From assembly GCA_023213315.1 (NCBI GenBank), contig JAKCPI010024858.1:1-64000 (forward strand): a stretch of 64,000 bases of DNA, given 5' to 3'. A program made the translations under genes and the position numbers. The notes under the pieces were generated by a model. The model searched no databases, had not been told where the DNA came from, and was given only the letters and a program-made list of their open reading frames with translations. The DNA is from Euborellia annulipes (Eukaryota > Arthropoda > Insecta > Dermaptera > Anisolabididae). This document shows positions 11,739 to 24,000 of this stretch, one piece after another (the first letter of the stretch is position 1; each line of letters opens with the position of its first letter).

Positions 11739-14338
11739 TTACATAAAATAAGTGCTTGGTTTACGGACAGAGAACAAAGGTAGTTTATTTCTGTTGTTGA
11801 TTCTTTTAGGCAATGGGAATTTGATTTTAGAATCATGGAATTGTTTGACAAGTGGTCGCCTACAGTTGCCGGCCTTGACTTGTTCAACTTTGATGATTTG
11901 AATGGAGTGAGCACGAGCACGATGTCGGGCGCCCATGTCACGATAGCATTGAGTTACTGCCCCGGCGACAGTCAAATCACGATATTCACGGTACATGTTA
12001 TGCGTTCCGGATCGGGAATCATAACGAAGCCAAATACCGAAATTCTTGATAACAGTGGGAGTTTTTTCGGCCAACTGAAATAAAATAGAGAATAAATCAA
12101 AATATTTCATTTTAATGGTAGGTATTAATAATGAAAAAGATATAGTGAATTTCTTATAGCTCCCACCCAAGTTTCTTTTTGCCTTTATACGTTATTGGCC
12201 TCTGAGGCCATTTAGGGGTTTGTAAATCATATGAGGCGTCTAGGATCAAAACCTGCATTATCCACTTTCCGTATAAGAGGAAGAAATGCAAAAAACTCTA
12301 CGCAATATGGGATGCTTTTTAGAAATGAAAATTAATTTGATTATTTTTTGACCTAATAAAAGAATTATAAATTTAAACATTAATTAATAAATTTTTGATT
12401 TTATCCTAAGATTTTGATTAATAAAACACTGGAGATTGCAGGATTTGATACTTAAATTTATTTAATTTATTTAACTAAACTTTATTTAAATGCAAATAAT
12501 GCAAAATTTAAAGTTTAAAAAAAAAATGATGTTTTTTAAACAATGTCACCAAGGAGGTCTTCCTCTAGCTGTTCTCTTAAGACCCACAGCTGTTTCTGTT
12601 ATTCAGTTATATCTCTCGGAATTTTCAGTAAAATTAAAATTAAAAGTAATATTTTCGTAGAATGCCAATTGACTTAAATGGCGAGAATGTTCAGGAATCC
12701 TTTGCGACCCACGGATGTCGATTTATTTGAAGTCAGCAAACGTCGTGAGGCCGGTTGCTCTGTATTTGACCGAGACATGGGCATCCACGAAGAGAAGCGA
12801 GTCGGCACTGCATGGAGATGCGGATGGCCAGGTGGTCACTTGATGCCACCAGACTTGACCGCATACCCAATGACACCAGCAGGAGCAGGTTTGGCATTGC
12901 GCCAATCACTGACAAGATGCGCGAGTGTCTTGACGACAACGCAGAGGAGCACCTAGGATGACTTGACTTCATCCAGGTCAAGAGAGATATGACCGAGCTT
13001 GGCCTGTCGGAGACAACAGCATTGGAAAGGGGGGGAGGGGAGAGTAAGGTCCGCCGACCCCGCACCGTGAGAATAATAATGGCGAGGATAGAAGATTATC
13101 GTAGAATGTAAAGCTATGCTAACACGAGTTAGTCACGTGGTCCACGAAATCCACTCAAATTGGTTGTTTTAGATATTTCATGTTTTGAATAACTCTGGAG
13201 AATGCTGTTTTTGAAAGAAAACGTGCTCTATAAGATGGTATTGTTAACTCCGTTTGACGTAAAATTGGAGATTCCACGTTTTGAACCTAGACGTCTCATA
13301 TTAATTAAATTATATTGTATCGATGACAACCGGGGGATATTCCACACGTTGGGCCACCTACCTAAGGTTGCTTGACATTGCTTCAGGACAACAATCTTGG
13401 TGACTTTTGCTCTTCTCTGTGGCCAGGCAACGAAGAAGAGCAACAGTCACCACAATCGTTGCAGTTAAGCAATGCCAAGTGCAGCGAAAGCTAGAGATTG
13501 GTGACCCCGAGCAATCAGCCTGTGGAACGTCCCCTGGAGCCATCGATATAATGAATTGTAATGTATATATATAATAAAGTCATACCCCTAAATAGCCGAA
13601 AAAGCTTTGAAAAAATCCCCAAAAAAGTTATGTTTTTGCACTCGTGGCGTGATGATAAAGAGGAAACAAAGAAAAAATTATTCTCAAAATGCAAATGCAA
13701 ATATTTCTAACCTGATCAGTTGAGTTATTTACACCTCTCATTTAATAAAAGTATTTCAAAAAGCATTATAAATAACAAATTTTACATTATAAGGAAATCA
13801 GATTTATCCGCATGTTAAACCATCATCATTAACAATTAGAACATTGCCTTATAGAATAAAAATAAAATTTTTTTTTTCATCTACTTATTGAACTAATAAT
13901 CGCTTGTCATTAAAAAAAATTTAATAGAAAAACAAACCTGTCTGAGGCTAACAATTTCTCCAGTCGTTTTCTTGAACTTTTTCAATTGCCGTAAGAAATA
14001 CCAAAATCTTGATTTGGCTACGATCGCATCTGGAGAAAAGATGCGCATTTTATATAAAGGAGTGACTTTCTCCTTTTCTGTTGGGAGCTTGCGCCCAATC
14101 ACTTCAAATTCTTTCAACTAAAAAATAATAAATTTTCTAATTAATCAAGATAAATGAAAACACGTTTGTTCGATATAGGTTAAGTCACGCTTTTCAAACA
14201 TTTAAACACAAATTTAAAAATAAAACAATCAATTTTTAAACATTTTAAATAAGAAATTCTAAACTTAAAAAGAAAATGTTTAATTTTTAAATAAATAATA
14301 ATGAAAATAATCAAAATTACCTGGCCTTTAGCCTTCAT
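11739..14338 (-). CDS. RPL18A: 60S ribosomal protein L18a (eL20), three exons
   Basis: Structural protein of the large cytosolic ribosomal subunit. Coding exons: 14321-14338 (18 nt, MKAKGQ), 13938-14117 (begins [12 protein letters not shown]), 11739-12074 ([19 protein letters not shown] to the stop). The joined protein is 177 residues, essentially the full family length (about 176). Recognisable blocks in order are [64 protein letters not shown] and [14 protein letters not shown]. Splice sites are CAG/GTAATT, CAG/GTTTGT and TTTCAG. A tiny first coding exon followed by intron 1 is normal for ribosomal protein genes. Upstream of the ATG is a pyrimidine-rich TOP/TCT-like start. A minus-strand AATAAA is at 11683-11688. 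Intron 2 (12075-13937) contains a decayed retrotransposon and a fold-back repeat. No disabling change was seen, so this is probably the functional copy rather than a processed pseudogene. Confidence 0.97.
12812..13110 (+). pseudogene. Decayed C-terminus of a non-LTR retrotransposon reverse transcriptase
   Basis: Reading from 12812 gives [20 protein letters not shown] and [14 protein letters not shown], then a stop, then in the same frame [20 protein letters not shown]. This is the typical tail of RTE/BovB-like or related endonuclease-reverse-transcriptase polyproteins (RW...TRLDRIRN...FGIAPI..KMRE...). It lies in RPL18A intron 2, opposite to the host gene, with an internal stop and missing sequence. 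Confidence 0.6.
13362..13485. repeat. Imperfect inverted repeat in RPL18A intron 2
   Basis: GGTTGCTTGACATTGC / GCAATGCCAAG side blocks and ACAATCTTGGTGACTTTTGC / GAGCAACAGTCACCACAATC; a fold-back of about 55-bp arms. Confidence 0.55.
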
Positions 14339-14360
14339 GGTGTCGATATGTTACACGAGG

Positions 14361-14371
14361 AACCGGAAAGA
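14361..14371 (-). promoter_or_regulatory. TOP/TCT-type start motif of RPL18A
   Basis: On the minus strand TCTTTCCGGTT lies 23 bases upstream of the RPL18A ATG, preceded by a T-rich stretch. Metazoan ribosomal protein genes commonly start at a TCT initiator within a polypyrimidine tract, which gives the mRNA a 5' TOP sequence for mTOR-dependent translational control. The exact start base is inferred. Confidence 0.6.
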
Positions 14372-15006
14372 CGCAGAAAAATCAAATGTGAACTCAATTG
14401 CTCTGTCCCTCTATAGTGACTAACTTCATTCTATATCTCAAGAAAATATATTTTTAAATTAATAAATAATTTAATATTTTAATATTCATTATTAATAATG
14501 ATATTAATTATTAAGAAGATATTTAAATTCAACATATATATCATATAAATAAATGAAATTTTAATTTCAACTTATAAATAAAAATCTTTAAAACATTAAT
14601 TATAATAATCGAAATATTTAATTATTTAATAAATAATATACTTTTATTAAAAAAACCATAGTCGGTTTCTTTTATTTGCAATTTCTATTTTATTTCCTGA
14701 CTTTAATTATTGTGCTTGTTGGTATTTCTATTTCATAACGTTTCTAAGTTCATTAGTCATTGTTGAAGTGTGAGACAATAGGCAATAGGTGATTATAATA
14801 AAATAACAATTCTTTCAAGATATTTATTTATAAATTAAATTAACTCTTACTTATATTTATTATTTCAAACTTTTATTTGGTGTATAATGTTATAATGTTG
14901 ATATATTTCAAATTAAGTGAATAAAATTTATAAACACTGTAGGTTTGATTGATCGGATCGGCTAATCTTTCCTTTTTGTAATTATCCGTTGTTTTTTAAT
15001 TTCGCG
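14372..15006. promoter_or_regulatory. Divergent intergenic/promoter region between RPL18A and ATF6
   Basis: This is the only space between the minus-strand RPL18A start and the first recognised ATF6 coding exon on the plus strand. It is very AT-rich, with no obvious transposon. It must contain the RPL18A promoter and, if the first ATF6 exon is correctly assigned, the ATF6 promoter too. No TATA box or CpG island could be assigned with confidence. Confidence 0.5.
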
Positions 15007-18000
15007 ATGCTCATTACGGAAAATGAAAATCCAAATTTAATTTCCGTTGATGTTGATTTAATGAGCGGAACCGAATCGGATGTTATCGAAGATTTTGGAA
15101 ACTCATCAACGCCTACTGACACGGAGAGGCTTTTTAATTTCGGTAACCTTCACTTTTTTCTAACTTTTCTTGATTTTATTCTATTAGTTTAATAATTAGA
15201 AAATAATTATAAATATTCCTTATTACCAAATCGTAATTTAAAAAAAAATATATAAATATTTTGTGTCAAGAATTCTCGTTTTGATATTTAAACAAAAAAA
15301 ATTATTATTTAACATTAAAGCCAAGCTTTTTTGAACAAAAAGAAAAATTTTAATTAAAAAGTAAAAAAAATATAAGGCTAATGAGAAAATTTAAATATAA
15401 ACTTTTATTTTTTTAACAAATCTATTTATTTTTGGCTTTGTTATATTTTGAGTGAAGTGTTGACATGTCATATCTGACACAGGGTCCTTTCAAGGGGGAT
15501 TAGCTAACTTGCTCTCCCATTTCAAGGGAAGGGCAAACAAAATAGACAAGGATAATGAATGAATTTTTAAAATGATTCAGGCCCGAAGAATTTAAACCTA
15601 GTAAAGAAAAATAGTAGAGTGACATGGCCATGTCACTCTACTATTTTTCTTTAAAATATAACAATAACTTGTGATTGGGGGTATTATTTCAAGTTACCAT
15701 TTTAGATATGATCTTTTCTCACATCTATTTTAATATTTTTCTTTTAAAGTATCTCAAATAAAACGAAATTAGTAGGTCTTTTTTACACCTTAAATGAAAT
15801 ATAAACAAAATTAAAACTTTCCATGAAACAATAATTTAAATAAATTAATCTTCGCGTTTCCTTTTCAAATGATCCCCTGCGTGTCCGCCCCTTAAACAGT
15901 TATTTCCTATTAACAGAAAATTTACTTTTTATGCAATATTTACTCAGTTCGTTGCACTTTGCATTCACTTTTGAAAACTTGACCGTGAAATATTCCTATT
16001 AGGATTTTAAAACATTGTATATTAGAATACATATCTCTAATTTACATATGTAATCATGGGCGTAACTAGAGAATTTGGCGCCCCCCCATGGCCCCATGGG
16101 ATCAAGCTCTCGGAGGGCCTGGGAAGCCCCATATTTTCTCAATTTTTTTGGGGCAGGGAGTTTCTGGGGGGGGGGGGCATGAGCCTTCTGGGGGAAATAA
16201 ATAAATAATAAATATATAAATACTACAGTATATATAATTAATAGAATTATTTAAGATTTAGTTTCATTCATAAATGGGGTTAATACTTATTAAATTATGA
16301 CACAAACTGAATTAATCTTTTTATATTCTCCCCACTTTAGGGGTTTGATTTTTGAGTTTTTGAAGAGAAAAAGGATGTAATGAACAAAACCAGTGGGAGG
16401 GGGTTATAAATATGGATCTAGTTTAAATAAAATTTAAAAGAATATAAAATAATTTTATTTAACTTTATATTTCCTCCTATTCCTTATACGGTACTATCTT
16501 ATGTTTTTGTTTTTATTAAGATTTCGTGGGGGGAGTGATCCAAATCTCACTCCACCTTCCTGAATTAACCGATCATGATCACATACTACCTACATTCGAT
16601 TTTGAATAAGAATTATTTATAGAATGCCCCTAAATATTTTTTTATGTCCTGAATGTTTGCAGCCTTAAAAATAAAATTTCATTTATTTTTTTTTTATTTC
16701 ATTGAGTTCTTTTTCGGCATCAAAAGCCATTTAGACCTGTCTCTATTTATTTCAATTGGATGGTAACCAATCCAATTGAAATAAATTGTCGTATGAGACG
16801 GGATGCGAACCCTTGGTATAAATGGCCAGCACGCTAACCACTACACCAAGGCCCGAGGGCTAAAATTTTATTTGTTTATTTAAAGATTCCCCCTTACATG
16901 CATCCTCTGACGCAGACTCTCAGTCAAGTCCTATACCATTTTTTTTTTTTTTTTTTTTTTTCTCACCCTCTCCCCCTTTCCTCCCCCCCCCCCCCCCCCC
17001 CCCCCCCCTCCTACCCTCCTTTTCGCAACCCCAGCCATATTAAAATTTTTTAATAATCCATTATTTATAAAAATAAAATATAAGGGGTCCTGTCTTTTTT
17101 TATTTAATTAATTTATATTAAATCATATAAAAAAATAACACCCGGGGCGGGGGGTCGGGCCGGTGTGGTGTGGGAGGTTTGCTCCGCGCCCTCCTCCCCC
17201 CTCCCCCCGGGGCCTATACCATTTCTTCTTAAACTTTTTGAAGTCACGGCCCCCTTGGAACACCAAGTCAATATCTCACGGCCCTCCTATTTTTTTTTTA
17301 ATTCAGATTGTTTAATAAACAACAATATATGTTATTATAAGCAGTTGCAAATATTATTATATCATTTCAAAATTTTAATACATTAATCGAAATTTTATGA
17401 TTATAATTCAAATATTTAAACTTATTTAACAATAATAATTTATTTGTTACATTTGCGACTCTTCGCGGCCCCCCTGCGGATAATCCATGGCCCCCCCCTA
17501 GAGGGCCGCAGCCCACTACTTTAAGAAGCATTGTCAATACCATAGGGAAATATTATACGAGGGTAGTTGGTAAAGTAAGATTCTTTTGGCAATAAAAAAG
17601 AAATCGAGTACAGATAATGAATTTCACCAAAATCTAACCCTTTATCGTTTACCACCAAGGAAAGACTTCTAAATCATCTTTCCTTGGTTGTAAGAGCTTC
17701 AAAAACGATGAAGGGTTGATAACACAGGCGGAGGAATATTTACCGAATTACCCGAACCGTATTTTCCCTAAGCTTTAGATAAATAGTGAAATCAGAGTAT
17801 TATTTTTTCACATAAATTAGTATTCAATATTCCTCGATTCGGTCTTTAATTGAGTCTAGATATATTTAATAAAACTATGTTTTTTTTGTTGGTGAGGCTA
17901 AACGCCCCATGGCCCCGGGAATCGAACCCAGGATCTCCAGCCTTTCCGGGGCATCGGTGTGATGTCCTTTGTACCAGGCCACCGGCCCCTCGACCTACCG

Positions 18001-21000
18001 AGGGCCTTAGGGCGCTTGACAAGACATACTTGCTAAATAAATGAATTAAGATAAGAAAAACCTCTTATGTGTTTTTTATTTAAAAACCAAGAAGTCGACA
18101 ATTAAATTTAAAAATAAAAATTCAAGAGATTTTATCCTAAAGCAGCCATAATATCCAAATCGTGATTCACTTCTGAATGGTATAATTATTAATTTATGAA
18201 GGTCAAATCTTTTCCATATTTATCAAAAGCTAACTTTATAATTGATCTAGTATTATCTTATTCCGGTATCCGAATACAAAAAAGAGGAGGGGCCATCGAA
18301 GGTAGAGGGAGGGGGACGGGAGGGCCGACGACCCGGCGAAGACGTCGACGTTTGCTTCTTCACCGGTGTGTGGCGTTTTACTTTACAGAGTCTCCCTGCT
18401 CAGCGAACCTAAAACGCATTTAATTTCGTTTTAAATATGAATAGTCTGTTTATTTTCATTCAAATGAATAGCTATAGTGATAAAATGATGTGACGTAGCC
18501 AAGTGATTCACTCCTAACGAGGGAAACCACGTGTACATGCAGATGAACCGGGAATTTTGTGTCCTAAATATGGATTGGCCAAATTTACATTCCGGTAAAT
18601 GATTTATTATATATTTCATCTAAACTTATTTATTTTATTCAATATTTAATAAATAGACCTTTCATTTATATATATATAGATAAAAATTTTATAAAACTGA
18701 TTCATAAAGGATATTGAAATTACTTTTACTTTCATAAAAGCAAAATATTTATTAGTATTTATAATTAAATTTAAAATTTTGTAAAAAAACATTTTATTAT
18801 CGCTATTCAGATTGATTTGATTGAGGAAATTTTGTGTAAAAAAAAAAAAATAAAGGTATGACCTTCATCACACGCAATTATTCATGTTTATAAAATAATT
18901 TTAATACGATTTGTTTACAAAAAAATTTTATTTCAAGAGAAAATAAAAGGATTATCTTTGACTGTCGCGATTAGATTAGCCCTCCCTCCGCCCCCGATTT
19001 ACCTCTCCTCCAGGAGGGATGAACTATTCCTCTATCTCTTGCCTAAATTTTAATAATAATTTCACGTATCTTCTTTCCTCTTTGATTTTTTTTTCATATT
19101 CTATTTATTAAATTTACAGAGCAATTATATAATTAATTAAAGATAAGCTTAGGTTTAATTTCTTTCCTTTCCTAAAGATAAGATTAATTTGTGTTCTAAT
19201 GTTTAGACTTCGTATTTATCATTATTACTAATACTATTACTGAATCTAGTAGTATTGATGGATTAACCTTAAAGGGATTTGATTTAAAATCACTGATTTG
19301 GGGTCCCGATCCGAGGATTCAGGGGTTCACAAATTGGGGGTATGAGGATTGTGATCATGAGTTAGCCTATATTTCTTCTACTTCCATTGTGCCCCCCTTC
19401 CCTCAACAAGTGTCAGGCCTTGCCACCGGCCGGCTGCTCCAATTCTCGGTCTATCACTTTGAAATGAAATGTCAACTCCAAAATTTGGGATTTAAGAAGA
19501 GATTACTCAGACCCCATTTTCAAAGAATTTCGCCCTCTCCTCAGACTCAAGAAACGAATACAGACTTCTGCCCTAATTCCTATATAAACCATTCATATAT
19601 TCCTGCGGTTCCCAACCTGTGGCCCGCGGGCTGTTTGCTGGGCCCCGGACTTCTAAGAAAAGATAAAAATTATATATATTTATATAAAATTATACAGGGT
19701 GTCCCAGAACTCAAGAATAATCCATGAACATGAGATAGGTCAGTGTTCAAATGAAAAAAATTCTTTTTAAATAAAAGTCTCTTTTAGTTTTCGAGATGGG
19801 GACATTTTTTTGAAAATCTGGAAAATCGCTACCTTTTCCTAAATATTTAAATGCTATGGCTACAAATTTTCATATTTTAATATTCTAATTTTAGTTACGG
19901 AATCCTGAATAACACTGTTATCGATCACTATTCAGAAAATAACCGTGAGTTTTATACTTTTTGAGAAAAAAAATATTTTTGCCTGATTTATGTGTTAAAA
20001 AATTTTGATGAGCTAACTTTGACTGTTGATATCTTATAAAAATATGTAATAAACAATAATGGCAAATTATGTAAAAAAAAATTAGCGCATTTAATCAAGA
20101 TTCTAAGATCAAAATCTTTTAACACATAAATCCGGCAAAAATATTTTTTTTTCTCAAAAAGTATAATACTCACGGTTATTTTCTGAATAGTGATCGATAA
20201 CAGTGTTATTCAGGATTCCGTAACTAAAATCAGAATATTAAAATATGAAAATTTGTAGCCATAGCATTTAAATATTTAGGGAAAGGTAGCGATTTTCCAG
20301 ATTTTCAAAAAATGTCCTCAACTCGAAAACTAAGAGACTTTTATTTAAAAAGAATTTTTTTCATTTAACACTCATTAACTGACCTATCTTCCGTTCACGG
20401 ATTATCCATGAGTTCTGGGACACCCTGTATATATACACTGGGCCTCAGAGTTTTTTTTAGTGGGCCGCACATCAAAAAAGGTTGGGAACCACTGATATAT
20501 TCTATAAAAAATTTACTATACCTTATGAGAATGCGTTACAAGGGCAGCCAAGGCGAAAAATAAAACAAAAATCTATTTTTTGTCGACGTTTCGAGTGCCG
20601 ATCGCACTCTTCATCAGGACAAAAATGATGTCAATTCGTCAGGTCGTTTGACATCATTTTTGTCCTGATGAAGAGTGCGATCGGCACTCGAAACGTCGAC
20701 AAAAAATAGATTTTTGTTTTATTTTTCGCCTTGGCTGCCCTTGTAACGCATCTTCATATCATAATATCCAGCCTTCAAGAAACAACTAGTTTACTATACC
20801 TTTTTTATAAGACATTCAAACTAATAGTAAATAAAAAGAAAATATTTCTAAATATACTTTTAACAGTTAGACATTTTGAACAAAAGTGTGTTCTGAAATA
20901 GAATTTTTATATAGATAAGAAAAAGGTGAATTTCTCCTTGAAATTGAAATATTTTTCTAACTGATTAACTTTTCAAGATAATCGACTTGTTATATTAGAA

Positions 21001-24000
21001 AGGCTATTTATTGATTTTGAAATGAAATTCAAAAGACCTGACCAAGTCATGTTCATAAATCTCACCCCCAAAAAAAGGGCTTGTAGACATCGATTTCTTG
21101 TCCCAAGAAGGAAACAGAAATTTCCTTCGTTCAAAAGTCATTCCCTTTTTCCAAATATCCGATGTCAGAATTTTCGGTTTGATCTACTTTTTTCCTGTTT
21201 TAATTGAATATTTATGGGAGGTTGACGATCGCTATTGTGTTGCAGACTCGGACACTTTTCAATTCAAGACATGCCTTTCCGTCTTTTGACCCCTGAATTT
21301 TTAAATCTGCTCCGGACTGATGTATCTGGATTTTAACTTATATGATATGGGTGGTGGCACTTCGGCCTCCCCCTCCAACACTGCTGGGAGGGATGAAAAG
21401 AGCCCCTTATCAAGAATGATGTAGTTAAGCAAGGGTAACTGCTGAACCTCGGATGCCAGGGGCGTATATAGAAATTTTTTTCGGGGGTGGGGGGGGCCTG
21501 TTCTCAAAAATTTTTTTTCTTTTTCGCGGAATCAAAATTTTTTCCCGTCCGCAAAAATATTTTACCTTATGAGGATGCGTTACAAGGGCAGCCAAGGCGA
21601 AAAATAAAACAAAAATCTATTTTTTTGTCGACGTTTCGAGTGCCGATCGCACTCTTCATCAGGACAAAAATAATGTCAAATCGTATTTTAGCTTTTTTTT
21701 AGAGAAGCAAAATTTTTCCCGCCCGCGGAACCAAAGTTTTTTTTTTTTCATGTGCCGTTCGCGGAACATTTCACTCTTTTGCGGAACCTGGGATTTTCGT
21801 GCTGCGGGGCCGAGCAAACATTTCGGGGGGGCGGGGGGGGGGTTTTGGGGGGGGGGGGGGTGGGGGGGGGGGGGGGGGGGTTGTTGGGGGGGGGGGAGGC
21901 CGAGACCCATTATTGTCTCTATATCCCTATAGGGCTATATGCATTTAGAAAATTTCGGGGGGAGGGGGGCGGTCCCTCCTCGCCCCCCCCCCTCCCTTAT
22001 ATACGCCCCTGTAGGATGGGAAACCTCTAGGTGCAAACTTGTGAAAGCTTTTATTCTACGTAGGCCTATTTATAAAAAAAAAATAATAGAGATAAACTTT
22101 TATTCATATTTTTCCTTATTTATTATTTTGTTTAATTTAGTTCATAGTGAAAAGCAGGTTAATATTTATAGATAAGAATAAATTCAAATAACCAGCAGAT
22201 TTAGAGGCTCGGGGGACGTCAATGCTCGGTTTCAAGGTCACAAAAGAACGAGACAGGGGCTCTATTTATTTATTTTAATCAAATCGTTTGACAGGTTCCT
22301 ATAGCCAGAAACTCCACTCCACACAAACGAGATCGAAAGTTTGACAAAAAAAAAAAAAAAAAAAAAGCTGAACTTCAACGAACCGAAAGAGGTTATTGAC
22401 CTCGAAAAATAGAAACAAAAACAAAAGTCCACCTAGCACACCGCTAAATGAATATGTAATCCATTGCCTAAAAATACATGTTCACTTTTCTTATATTATT
22501 TACTTTTATTCTAATCAGTAGAGTATTATTAAATGGTTCATATAATAAATAAAAAATTCTACACACACACACCCATTTTACTTCTCATTCTTCCGAAACG
22601 TCAAAAAAAATGCCTGTAGAACGATTAGCATATATTAATCAGAATTATTTTATTACATGACTTTCTCCTTTTTTTTTAAATCATACTTTTTAAATTATTG
22701 CGCTTATTAAAAAAAAAATCTTTTTTAAGGTGTGTTTCTGTATGCACGAAATCATCTCGAGTAAATAAACGAGGATCCTGGGTAGGAAAATATATGCCCA
22801 TTTAGGGAGATCTTATGAGAAAATGATGAATAAATGGTTTAATTTAAGGATTATTTTTTCCGAAAATATTTATTCCTATTGATTAGTAACACATTGTGAA
22901 AATGTGGTTTGTTTTAAAAACATCATAAGTCAAATAAATAAATAAAAGCCAAATGACCACTTCTCCCATAACTGTGGGAGATATCTACAGGTACCTGGGG
23001 GGGGGGGGGGGCAGGTACAATTCAGAACAATGGATTTTGTAAGAAATATAAACAATGCACTAGTAGAGTGGTTCCCAAATAAATTTTTCAATGACCACCT
23101 GTCGTGAACCATTGCTCTAGTAAAAATAAAAGATGAATGAACTAAATACATAAACAAACAAAATTATTTTGAAGTAAGAAAAACAAAAAGAAACCCAATT
23201 GATTGAGATCAGCCCACGGCTAACGTTTCGGTCCTAGGTTTGGACCATCATCACAACAGCCCCAGTTCTGATGATGGTCCAAAATCGGCTGTCGAAATCT
23301 CCCCTGATTACACATTTTATAACTGTTAAAAGATGGCAGCGCTTCAAGTTGTCTATGAACACCCTTTGCGCACACAGCCATGCTCCTGAAAGTCTGATAT
23401 CACTAGCCAGTCAAAAACGAAGCCATTGTCAACATTTATCATCATTGCCAATCTAATACTTATACCTAAGCTTTATAAACTATGAAGAACTTAGATGAGA
23501 GACTATTAAATATTTATTATCTTGGTCAATCGCTGACTTTTAAAAACCTTCCACAACAACGCACTACCCTTTCAGGTTTATCTAATAGAGTGAGGAGGCA
23601 ATGGCTAAGCCGGAGGATTACGAGATCCGAAGTCTCAACAAGGCTCGGGTTCGAATCCAGCTTGTCGCAAATAATTCAAACATTCTGCCGAAGTCTCCTG
23701 TTAGGGTAGGAAAGGAGGATAGCCCCACTGTGGTATCACAAAGGGCCTAATTGACCTAAGTGTGTTCCCTCTCTGGGAACGGCCACTTCAACCTAACCTA
23801 AAACCTATCTAATAGAGTGGTTTGGGTAACCCCCTTAAGGATTCTAATGAATCCAAACTTAAGTCGGATACACACCACTCTTCTTAATGTCGAGATCTTC
23901 CAAGTGTCGAGATGTCCCTAAGTGATCCTAAATATATAGAGCCTATTCCCATTTATAGCGACGCTTCCAACTCCTCGTGATCCTTTTCATTTCATTATTA

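Larger units (their letters stand above)
20525..20789. mobile_element. Fold-back hammerhead element, 13-bp TSD
   Basis: Perfect 13-bp duplications TTTACTATACCTT at 20512-20524 and 20790-20802. Two inverted arms of about 95-120 bp each carry one hammerhead-like motif (20585-20617 minus, 20665-20697 plus), separated by about 20 bases. A non-palindromic tail (about 20757-20789) contains ATATCCAGCCTT. Not coding. Interpreted as a non-autonomous Penelope-like derivative. Confidence 0.75.
21459..22012. mobile_element. G-rich hAT MITE of the CAGGGGCGTATATAG family
   Basis: Same TIR as 26995-27256; TSD imperfect (TCGGATGC / TAGGATGG). Contains the truncated hammerhead element 21569-21683 and an extreme G-run (21819-21899). 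Confidence 0.7.

Noticed and set aside
21659..22030. Gly-rich and Pro-rich open frames on both strands
   Set aside because: They are translations of the G-run in a MITE.
23790..23802. CCTAACCTAA, the complement of the arthropod telomere repeat
   Set aside because: Only two units at the end of a SINE tail; too short to be an interst​itial telomere.
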